Shown: piece after piece, positions 55,796 through 64,000 of the stretch
How the letters are laid out: the number at the start of each line of letters is the position of its first letter
Numbering within the stretch: the stretch's first letter is position 1
Origin: Megaustenia siamemsis
Taxonomy: Eukaryota > Mollusca > Gastropoda > Stylommatophora > Ariophantidae
DNA: 64,000 nt
Assembly: GCA_032433765.1 (NCBI GenBank)
Contig: JAVIAB010000092.1
Span: forward strand, 34,009,534-34,073,533
Direction of reading: 5' to 3'
Notes under the pieces: model-generated
The model's input: the letters and a program-made list of their open reading frames with translations, nothing else
Database searches by the model: none
What the model was told of the DNA's origin: nothing
Position numbers and translations under genes: made by a program

Positions 55796-55872
55796 CTGTC
55801 TGTCTGTCTTTCTTTCTTTCTTTCTTTGTTTCCTTCTTTCTTTCTTTCTTTCCTTCTTTCTTTCTTTTTTTT
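55796..55872. repeat. CTTT/CTGT microsatellite
   Basis: Short TCTG and CTTT tetranucleotides with interruptions. Confidence 0.9.
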
Positions 55873-56045
55873 CAATCTACTAATTCGAGTGTCAAGGGGG
55901 TTACCAAATTTAGGTTCATTTATAGAGTTTCCTTTCTTTAAAATATATCACTTTGGGATATCAGTCACTACTGAATGACAAGTTATTGTAACGTTTATTT
56001 CTTTCACAGCTAGCTGGAATAGTTCATTTAGTGATATGAAGGATT

Positions 56046-56390
56046 CATCATCATCAAGTACCGGGCCTAGTGGCGTAGGTGATCGTGTCTCTCCACAACT
56101 TTCGATCTCGGCAGTTATTTATCATTTCTGTTGTTGACCTCCTGCCAAGCCATTCTCTTAAGCTGTCTGTTATTTTTTCTCTTTGCTTCCCTCTATCTCT
56201 TCGTCCCTCAATTTTTCCAGTTGTTACAATATATTCAAGTTGTTCTCTTCTCAATACATGGCCAATAATGATGAGTGTCTCTTCCTAACATTGGAAATTA
56301 GCTCTCTTTTTGATTTGACCTCTCTCAGAACCTCTAATGCAGAACCTCTTCTTAGCTGTCCATGGTATGGCGGCGATTCATGATTATACC
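56046..56390 (-). mobile_element. RTE-B 3' end, minus strand
   Basis: The plus strand begins with TCATCATCATCAAGTACCGG, the reverse complement of the RTE-B tail. The minus-strand frame 56054-56254 reads MRREQLEYIVTTGKIEGRRD and REWLGRRSTTEMINNCRDRK, the best preserved RTE-B C-terminus in the window. The match is lost near 56390. Confidence 0.92.
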
Positions 56391-57070
56391 TGGCTGTTTA
56401 AGCTTGGCATATCTGTGATGTTAGAGATTTAACAAACTTGTTGATCGGATGCACCCTTCACTTACTCTTATTTTTATACGTTAAACATAAAAGCTTAAAT
56501 TTTGAAATTGTATTCTTTTAATGATAACCTTACAGCGTCGTAATACTTTTCTTTTTTATAGTTCGTTGCAAATCATGTGCCCAACTTCAAAACGCTATTA
56601 CTCAGTAAACATTTGTTAAAAACTGTTGAAATTTTCAAAATGTTATTAGAATGCAAAAGACCCTTTAAATGTATATTTAACAAATATCTTGCAGCTGCAG
56701 TTTTCTTAAAGCGGCGAATTTCTTTGATGTTTGTCAAAATTGTAAATTGTGAACCCCTAAAGAATAGAAATTACCGTAGTTGCTGGTCTATGATTAATTT
56801 TCACTAGGTAAAGGCGTGGCCGTAATGGGGAAATAACTGGATAAGACAAAACACCCGGAGAATTATTGTCTTCTCAGTTCGAGGACGGACGATAATATCA
56901 AGGTATACCTGTATGTCCAATTTTCATAGTTGTGTTGTCCTGAAAAGGACCGTTTGATAAACTAATTTAAGGTAATATAGGGGCCAACATTGTGAGGGCT
57001 ATATACTTTCATTCTGAATCATACGAGTCTAAAAGATTAATAACTGTTTGGGGTTGAACATTCCACAAAC
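56391..57070. other. Unassigned DNA between RTE-B and the Tc1/mariner-type transposase
   Basis: No coding region is recognised. I searched by eye for the partner of the sequence upstream of the transposase and saw no convincing terminal inverted repeat. Confidence 0.4.
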
Positions 57071-57072
57071 CA

Positions 57073-58412
57073 TCATTTTTTCCAATATTCCTCTTCCTGT
57101 TTTAAGACGTGGTCTTCACATTTAGCCCAATAATCTTTGTCTATATTTAATAAAGCGAGATTAGCAAGAGTCTTTACATCGCATATTTTGCATGTTGTAT
57201 TTTCATCTGCCACTTGTCTTTTTAATTTTGCCCAGATTAGTTCTTTTGGATTTAAATGAGCATGGTAAGGTGGCAGCCTCAAACTTATATGACCGTGCTC
57301 TTGGATAATCTGGTGTATTTGAAAAATCTTTGTCCTCTGTTTTTGCTTTACTAGAGATAGTAATTCAGGTTTTAAGTACATGTTATTAAATTGTATGTGC
57401 TCCTTTGTGAGCCATATCTTAATAGCATCTTTTGTACTGGATGACGTCGGGACTTTATCTTCAAATGCAACAATGTTGAGATACACTGCATTGTCCATTA
57501 TTAGGCAAGATGGTCGATCTAGTGATGGGAGAACAGAATTTTCAATCCAATGTCTAAATATGTGACCATTCATCTCAGAGTGATAATCCCGATTGTCTAT
57601 GGATTTTGAAAGAAAAATGAGCTCTGCATTCTGTATTAGTCCATGTTGTCGACTACCTGCATGAGCAATTATCAAGCGCTGTCCTTTGCTGCTAGGTATT
57701 AATCTCTTAATCTTTCCATCTGATGACTGCCATTCCTTTGGTTAGTGTGGTGAGCATTGATCCATGTTTCATCCAAGTACACAATATCATAACCTTGCTT
57801 GCGCACCTCTTTTACTTCACGTAAGTACTTGCTTCTCATGACTACTATATGTGGCTTCTCACAGATGATGTTTCGTCCATTGGAATACTTTCTGAATGTA
57901 AAGCCTGCAGCTCTCACATTCCTCCATAATGTAGACTTTGATATTTCAATACTGTTGTTCTTTTTCAGCGATACTTTTAATTTTCTTATTGTAACAGTTT
58001 CATTCATACCCAACATTTTGCGAATTTCACTTCTAATAAGTTCACTGTCGAAATTATCCAACATTTTGGCTCTTTCTTGTGATTTTGTATATTTTGAACA
58101 TTGGCGGTCACGTGCTTGAATCCAGCGATTAAATGACCGTTTAGATAAATCCAAAATGTGTCTTGTCCTATTCTCAGGGTTTTCTAAAGAATGAAATAAT
58201 CTTCCTCGTTTAGCCTCTTTGCAAAAATAGCCATACATTTTTATTGCGAAGTTTTGTAAACTGCAGTATTTCATTTTAAGACTCATGATAAATGTTATCG
58301 TTCCACGTCTTTGCCGCTGAATGAACGGAAATGGAACACACAATTTCTCGTGTTTTTCACAAGTGTCTAATTGTGTCAGAAAACCCTCGTTGAAAGCGTG
58401 CAAACACGTCAA
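57073..58412 (-). pseudogene. Tc1/mariner-superfamily transposase, one frameshift
   Basis: The minus-strand frame 58412-57699 carries helix-turn-helix-type N-terminal regions (SLQNFAIKMYGYF; VTIRKLKVSLKK ... STLWRNVRAAGF) and the first catalytic aspartate in IVYLDETWINAHH (residue 214, codon 57771-57773). A one-base frame change shortly after HHTN (about 57735-57750) moves the reading to the frame of 57675-57073. That part has LIIAHAG, the second aspartate in CLIMDNAVYLN (57493-57495) and the glutamate in HLNPKELIW (57241-57243), completing a DDE triad. The D-to-E spacing of 83 residues is long compared with classic Tc1 or mariner and fits the longer DDE-type relatives found in invertebrates. 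The C-terminal WAKCEDHVLKQEEEYW is typical of that group. Only this frameshift was seen, so it is a fairly young relic or a sequence error. Confidence 0.85.
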
Positions 58413-58960
58413 TTTGACCGTGTATGGATTTTTACTCGCTATTTTTAACTTAAAATACTGTAAACATTAAGTTTTGACTACATCAATGGGTCGTTATAAA
58501 TTTATATAAATCAAATAAGCAACAATAATAACCAAATGTTTTTTTTAATGAAATTAATTCCCTGTTGGGTTCTAATCATTATAACTTTACATGCAAATTT
58601 TGAAGAACTTACAAAAAGCGGCTAAAAAGATATCGATATTAAAAGTTTGTTCACGAGTTATGAAACGGACTATAAATCGATACCTAAAGAGAAAGTGGAA
58701 AAGGGGGGGGGAGGAATTAAAAAGAATGCATGAGATTTCTAAAGATTTAAAGGTTATTCAAGTTATATTTCGATACATTTGCGGTTTATTCCCTTAATAT
58801 TAATTCTGGAGGCTGCAGGAATTCTTTATTTGTTTTTACTTCGCAATTATGACATACATAACAATGATTTTTTTAAGATGATTTTTTTCCACTTTTGGTT
58901 ACTTGTAATTTGAAAATAAGATGTTTATGAAACGGATTAAAAAGTTATTAAATTGTGTAG
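58413..58960. other. Unassigned DNA upstream of the transposase
   Basis: AT-rich. A 9-G run is at 58705-58713. The short frame 58591-58797 is basic and has no known motif. Confidence 0.4.
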
Positions 58961-59012
58961 CACACACACACACACACACGCACGCATGCTCCCACACAAA
59001 CACACACACACC
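58961..59012. repeat. CA-rich microsatellite
   Basis: CACACACA runs with short interruptions. A second CA run with a C-run is at 59346-59372. Confidence 0.9.
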
Positions 59013-59019
59013 TTTTTAT

Positions 59020-59300
59020 ATTCAGTTGCTTTTCAGTGTCAATGGAAAATCCTTTGCTCTTTCTGTTTCTTTCTCCTGTTGCATTGTTTCAAGTACCTCT
59101 AACCCATTGTTTTAATGGTCGACCCCTGGATCTGGTGGGATTTTTTCTATGTTTCCGTGTGGTTTAATCTGTTCTATTGTATGACCAAACCATGAAATAT
59201 ATTGAATCTTTATATGTTGAGTAGCGAAAACTGTTTCTATCATTCTCCTTAAGTATTCATTTTGTGATCGTATTGCAAAGACTATTTCCTATGTGGTATG
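59020..59300 (-). mobile_element. LINE-D-like relic, minus strand
   Basis: Plus-strand landmarks GGTCGACCCCTGGATCTGGT and GTATGACCAAACCATGAAAT correspond to GGTCGACCCTTGGGTCTGGT and the GTGGCCAAACCATTTTAT segment of LINE-D at 61610-61710. Strongly diverged. Confidence 0.6.
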
Positions 59301-59427
59301 ATAATTCTCTAGCGCTACATAAAAATATATGTATAGATACATGCAACCCCCCCCCCACACACACACACACACATATATAAACTGCATTTTACAAAAAGAA
59401 ATAGTATGCAACTTATTTTTAATATTA

Positions 59428-60345
59428 TCATCATCATCAAGTACCGGGCCTGCTGGCATAGATGATCATGTCTCTCCACAATTCACAATTTTCGATCTCG
59501 ACAGTTATTTATCATTTTTTTTGTTGACCTTCTGCCAAGCCGTTCTCTTATGCTGTCTGTTATTTTTTCTCTTTGCTTTCCTCTATATCTTCGTCCCTCA
59601 ATTTTCCCAGTTGTTACAATATATTCCAATTGTTCACTTCTCATTACATGGCCAAAAAATTATGCTTGTTTTTTCCTAATATTGGAAATTAGCTCTCGTT
59701 TTGCTTTGGCCTCTTTTAGAACGTTTTTTATTACACTTCTTAGCCGTCAATGGTATTCTCAACACTCGTCTGCAAAACCACATTTCTACAGACTCCAGTG
59801 ATTTTCTTGTTTGTTGTCTGTCCATGATTCACATCCTTATGTTATGTGTACTGGCTCTACATAACATTTAAGAACTCTTTTTCTTGTTTCGATTGTCACA
59901 AAATGGATTGCACAGTAGCTTCCTTATTTTTGGAAAACTGCTTTTGCCTGAGCAATTCTGCATCTCAACTCTTTTGTACATCTTCAGTCTGAGGTTAACA
60001 AAGTTCCCAAATATTTAAATTCACTTACCTGTTTTAATATTGTACCATATTGTCTTTATTTTGCACTGAGGTGATGTCTTTTTCTTTCTTGTTACCATTA
60101 CTTCTGTCTTTTTGCTATTCAGGCGGAATCTTTTATTTTTGCTTTCTTTCACTATAATGTCCAACATTTCTTGCAACTAATTTTCACTCTTAACGATTAA
60201 GACTGTATCATCAGCATAGCTTAGATTATTTATATTATGACTTCCAATTGTTATTCCAGGCATGTCCCTTATGGATCTTAATATAATCGCACTATATTAA
60301 ACAAATTTGGTGACAGCACACAACCTTCCCTACTACCCTGTATTT
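59428..60345 (-). mobile_element. RTE-B, minus strand, 0.9 kb
   Basis: Begins with the inverted tail TCATCATCATCAAGTACCGG and continues back through the thumb to the catalytic area. On the minus strand it includes the YADD region (plus strand GACTGTATCATCAGCATAGC near 60206) and the MPGITIGSHNINNL segment. The coding frame is broken in several places. It ends near the CAGGGTAGTAGGGAAGG site (60330-60345). Confidence 0.88.
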
Positions 60346-60850
60346 TTTAATCTAGGGTTAGCAAAAAAAATACAGTAGACTAGCTTTCGCATATAGAAGT
60401 GAGTCATGCACAATCAAACAAACAACGACAAAAAAAACTAAGGAAATCGTGTTTAAAAAAAAGAACAACAAAGAAATATTTAGAAAATAATAAATAAAAC
60501 GTTGTAAGAAATAAAAAAAAGAAGAAATAATAATGTATAGAAAAATAAGTGGTAACAATTATCACAACAGCATGGACCATTTAATGTGAATCAAGATCCA
60601 ATATAGACGGTAAAGGAACAAAAAAACATAAGGTTTTTAAGAGCCTGTAATTTTTTCCAATAACAGTCTATGGCAGTGTAACATAGAATACCCTCGGATC
60701 TGTTGAAAAATCAATAATTGTCTCCGAATACATGTGTTACGGAAGAATACTCAGAAAACAAGAGATAGAGAAAAGAACAAGCATGCACATTTTGTAACAG
60801 TCAAATACTCCTTGCAACTGGCAGCGAAGAACATTCAAACATAATATATT
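60346..60850. other. Unassigned A-rich DNA
   Basis: Many short A-runs; no coding region recognised. Confidence 0.45.
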
Positions 60851-60854
60851 CCTA

Positions 60855-61010
60855 GACGCCAGGGTTCAATTTCACCCGTTGAAATGTATATATATATATA
60901 TTATTATTTTTTTTTATATCCGTGGCTTTACCTTCCACTTGTCTCGGGTTGTGAGATCCGATGGTTAGATCCGACTGCTAGAGCTCTCTCGGATAACGGA
61001 AAAGAACAGG
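60855..61010 (+). mobile_element. SINE-4 copy 3, partial
   Basis: Box B-like AGGGTTCAATTTCACCC near 60862, a TA run, then CTTGTCTCGGGTTGTGAGAT and GCTCTCTCGGATAACGGA, matching the SINE-4 body at 22460-22510 and 42315-42370. Confidence 0.55.
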
Positions 61011-61415
61011 AAGTGTAAAGTAAAATCTTCCTATCAAATCAACAGAGGTTGCGAAAATAATAACTTTGAATGAGAAGCAAGCAATATATGTAGCAATAAT
61101 ACAACTGCAATGCTCATAGTATTCTCTTATTTGATGGGAAGAATCAATAAAATACTTCAATCAATCTTTGTTCTGTCCACATGATAAGAACAAACTAGTA
61201 CATTTACATACACACACACACAAGTAACAATTAAAGTAATTAAAGATAATAAATATTCTCTCATCATATTTCATAAGTATTTTGGTTTTTAATCGTGTAA
61301 TAGATTAGAGACTCCAACATACACAGTATGAATATATCAATCGGCCATGATGAATGTACTCTCTGAAACGTATAAGTGTACAAAGGGAGTTAATCGTGAA
61401 TTTTTTTTATGCTTT
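61011..61415. other. Unassigned DNA
   Basis: A short CA run is at 61209-61223. Nothing else recognised. Confidence 0.45.
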
Positions 61416-61417
61416 AG

Positions 61418-61475
61418 AAACAAAGAGAAAAGATACCAGACAGCTTAAGAGAATGGCTCGGCAGAAGGTAAACAA
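61418..61475 (+). mobile_element. RTE-B scrap, plus strand
   Basis: About 58 bp (ACAAAGAGAAAAGATACCAG ... GGCTCGGCAGAAGGTAAACA) match RTE-B copy 1 at 16930-16990. It stops exactly where the LINE-D tail begins, so the LINE-D insertion may have cut it. Confidence 0.7.
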
Positions 61476-61479
61476 CTTT

Positions 61480-62290
61480 CTTCTTCTTTCCTTCCTTCAT
61501 TTGCCTTTCAGCGTCGAGGAGAGATATAATTAGCGGTCTTTTGCTCGTCTGTTCGCCTCTACTGCTGTTATGTTTTCACTACTGCTTTTAATATCCTTAG
61601 ATCTATCTTTTTCGTGGTCGACCCTTGGGTCTGGTATTCCCACAACGTTTATTAAAGGCTCGTTGTGTTTTGATCTTTCTACCTTGTCACGTGGCCAAAC
61701 CATTTTATCTGTTGTTTCTTTATTTATTATATGACGGGGGCTATTCCTAACTTTTTTCTCCGTTCTTCATTTCTGATCTTATCTCTCAGAATGTTTCATG
61801 TCTTTTGTATAACACATTTAATCTCAGTAGTGGTGATTTTTCTTATCGTTCTTGCAAATAGGGTCCAGGTCCCCGAACATCTGACATTAGTAGCACAACG
61901 TTGGGATGAAGATTGTAATGTATAGTGCTCTTTTTGTCTCTAGAGTTATTCCCTGTTGGACAAAAGCGGTGATAAATGTCCAATGATTTGACAAGCTTTG
62001 TTGCGCCTTGACTCTTTCTCTGCTGTTTGTGAATTATCGTTTGTCACTAAGCTTCCTAGGTATTTGAATTCCTCAACTTGTTTTAGTTTCTTGCCTTCTA
62101 TAGTTATGTTGAAGTTCTGTTCATTTTTGGCGACTTTCATGACTTATGTTTTGTTGATGTTGATTTTGATGCTGTATTTTGTGCCTGAGATGTTGAGTTT
62201 GTTTAAGTGTTCTTGTAGGTCTTCTATTGTTTCATGTTTTAGTGCGTGATCGTATGCTAACATGAACCTCCTGGAGTGACCCCGGTGCTG
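61480..62290 (-). mobile_element. LINE-D, longest copy, minus strand
   Basis: On the minus strand, from 62290 down: LAYDHALKHETIEDLQEHLN (around the former YADD box, with a small loss), YSIKININKT, FNITIEGKKLKQVEEFKYLG and SLVTND, typical of the RT-thumb junction of LINEs. The C-terminal 'KxxRRMTG' region follows in degraded form to the GAAGGAAGGAAAGAAGAAGA tail at 61480-61500. This is the only copy here that reaches the RT core. 5'-truncated. Confidence 0.85.
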
Positions 62291-63285
62291 CAAAGTCATA
62301 TACGAAAATCCATTCTGCCTTTCACTATTAGCATAAGACCGTTTTATGGATAAACAATCAACCATTGTGATGACGTAGCACACACAACAATAGCTGCGCC
62401 CATAAAATTCAAATTACTCTAATAAATGCAGCCGACAACGAACGAAAAGATGATGCACAATCTCTAAAGTGAAAACTGCGATTGACTTGACAGAGCAGTC
62501 CATATTATTGAGTTGTAACATGTAAATACTTGGCGTAAAGAAATTCCAACGATGACTTTGGAATAGCACTCTATGTGTTGACGTAAACCGCATATCAACT
62601 CTAGACGGGGGAAGGTCGCATTCATAAACTTGGACTTGACAAAGAGGAGCATTAAGGTGTGCGCGATTGAGCATCATCGGCGAAATTTGTTAAGTCGGTC
62701 ATCAGATTGACTTTAACGCAGAAAATTGCATTGAAGAGCCTAAACTAATCAGTCCACAAATGCATTTTCTGCAGCGGTCCAGAGAACATGAATCACGTCC
62801 CACTATGTTGGCATCGAAAGTCCATTTTGATATACAGTTCTAATGTTTCATTTACATATTTTAGGTCTTTCTCTGCTGTTTTTAAACATTTTCAAATTGC
62901 TTTCAGTGGCTTACTTTGTAGTGATACAAAGTGACATCTCTTGTTAGGTCGTTAGCCATATTCGCCTTCTGTGTCCTGAATGCGACTCTAAGCGAACTAA
63001 AAATTTACCGTTTTAGCTTTCAGAACGGTTGTTGATTTCTGATTCTCCCGCCTCATCGACGATCACAGTCTTCGTATAATTGGGGACGGACATACCCGCT
63101 AGTGGTGCCATTGTCGAAAAATGTGCCATTGTTTTATCAAAGAGCAGTGATCACGTTTTATTAAATTATCGACAACAGGACCAGCACAATGAAAAAGAAG
63201 AATACATATTATTTCACTTAAACATTGAAAACCACACTGTTTACATCTCCGTCAAAGTCGGCAAACAACCCCGGGCATAATAAAA
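62291..63285. other. Unassigned DNA
   Basis: No domain recognised. The frame 63080-63280 encodes 66 residues of ordinary composition (KEEYILFHLNIENHTVYISV) and could be an exon piece, but it has no recognisable family and no convincing splice sites. Confidence 0.4.
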
Positions 63286-63286
63286 C

Positions 63287-63682
63287 ACTATTTCAGCACA
63301 ATCAGCTTCTAGACAAACACTTTAACACTACTAGCACAATCAGCTTCTAGACAAACACTTTAACACTACTAGCACAATCAGCTTCTAGACAAACACTTTA
63401 ACACTACTAGCACAATCAGCTTCTAGACAAACACTTTAACACTACCAGCACAATCATCTTCTAGACAAACACTTTAACACTACCAGCACAATAAGCTTCT
63501 AGACAAACACTTTAACACTACTAGCATAATCAGCTTCTAGACAAACACTTTAACACTACCAGCACTATCAGCTTCTAGACAAACACTTTAACACTACCAG
63601 CACTATCAGCTTCTAGACAAACACTTTAACACTACTAGCACAATCAGCTTCTAGACAAACACTTTAACACTACCAGCACTGA
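63287..63682. repeat. 38-bp minisatellite, about 10 units
   Basis: Tandem units of 38 bp made of CACAATCAGCTTCTAGACAA and ACACTTTAACACTACTAG. Variants are CTACCAG for CTACTAG and CACTATC for CACAATC. Confidence 0.97.
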
Positions 63683-64000
63683 TTACACGCCGCCGCCTTA
63701 ACACCAGGCTTTAGTCATCCACCTTTGTCTTCTGATCTTTTTTATTTTAGGTAAGCTTTACTTTATGCACTGACATTTGGTTGTAACTTTTTCGTCACGA
63801 TTTTCTCTACTGCATTGGTCTATTCCTCCCTCTAACAATTTTTGGTATGTAATTTTCCATCTATTGTATGTATGTTGACGTTCTGTGTGACTCGGAGCTG
63901 TTACGTCTAATGTTATTATTTGTTCTTATTTCTCCGTCTATCTATTGTCCTTTCGAGCCGAAGACGGCACATAGGGCAGAACCACAATCTCAAAAACAGA
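63683..64000. other. Unassigned DNA to the window end
   Basis: Nothing recognised. Confidence 0.45.

Noticed and set aside
57073..58412. Terminal inverted repeats of the Tc1/mariner-type element
   Set aside because: I compared the flanks 56500-57070 and 58410-58950 by eye and found no convincing inverted match flanked by TA.
63080..63280. 66-residue frame as a real exon
   Set aside because: Composition is protein-like, but there is no homologue I recognise and no clear splice or start context.

Overview
The window reads as invertebrate nuclear DNA, most likely from a mollusc and probably a gastropod (inference). It is AT-rich, has no operon-like gene packing, and is crowded with non-LTR retrotransposon pieces, tRNA-derived SINEs, minisatellites and microsatellites. 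The only host-type coding sequence I recognise is an exon of a cysteine-rich EGF-repeat protein of the MEGF/scavenger-receptor kind that is expanded in molluscs, plus a terminal exon with tyrosine motifs that I do not recognise. No complete intact protein-coding gene can be supported.

Layout. 0-3.3 kb: a very long GATA microsatellite, a 3' half of an RTE-like LINE (called RTE-A here) and the degraded end of a second LINE family (LINE-C). 3.4-10.2 kb: unassigned DNA with a promoter-like stretch, a 1.8-kb array of a 25-bp minisatellite, and two SINE-1 insertions, one built from two tRNA-like units in tandem. 10.2-26 kb: mostly relics: RTE-A, RTE-B, LINE-D and LINE-I fragments, SINE-2, SINE-1 and SINE-4 copies. 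26.0-29.6 kb: a nearly full-length but broken LINE with endonuclease, reverse transcriptase and RNase H regions (LINE-I). 29.8-32.4 kb: RTE-B copy 2, split by a nested dimeric SINE-1 with a perfect target-site duplication. 32.4-42.1 kb: further LINE pieces, SINE-3, an inverted-repeat element with hammerhead-like motifs, a hAT transposase relic and a 37-bp minisatellite.

43.3-55.1 kb is the most unusual region. An EGF-type exon, spacers, a terminal exon with polyadenylation signal and a GAT-rich minisatellite are arranged as a large inverted duplication (arms about 44.07-47.33 kb and 47.75-54.50 kb, around 97% alike where compared by eye). The centre holds tandem units of about 148 bp. The right arm is twice as long because it carries a 2,275-bp tandem duplication plus an internal repeat of about 835 bp. 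The two arms have separate mutations: an 8-bp insertion and a poly-G expansion on the left; a nonsense codon, one extra EGF unit and a replaced 5' end on the right.

55-64 kb: RTE-B and LINE-D relics on the minus strand, a Tc1/mariner-superfamily transposase interrupted by a single frameshift, and a 38-bp minisatellite. The mobile elements tie together functionally: the SINEs have no proteins of their own and would depend on LINE machinery, and two SINE-1 copies sit inside tandem repeats or a LINE. All repeat-family names here are local labels; family assignments rest on motif recognition, not on a database search.
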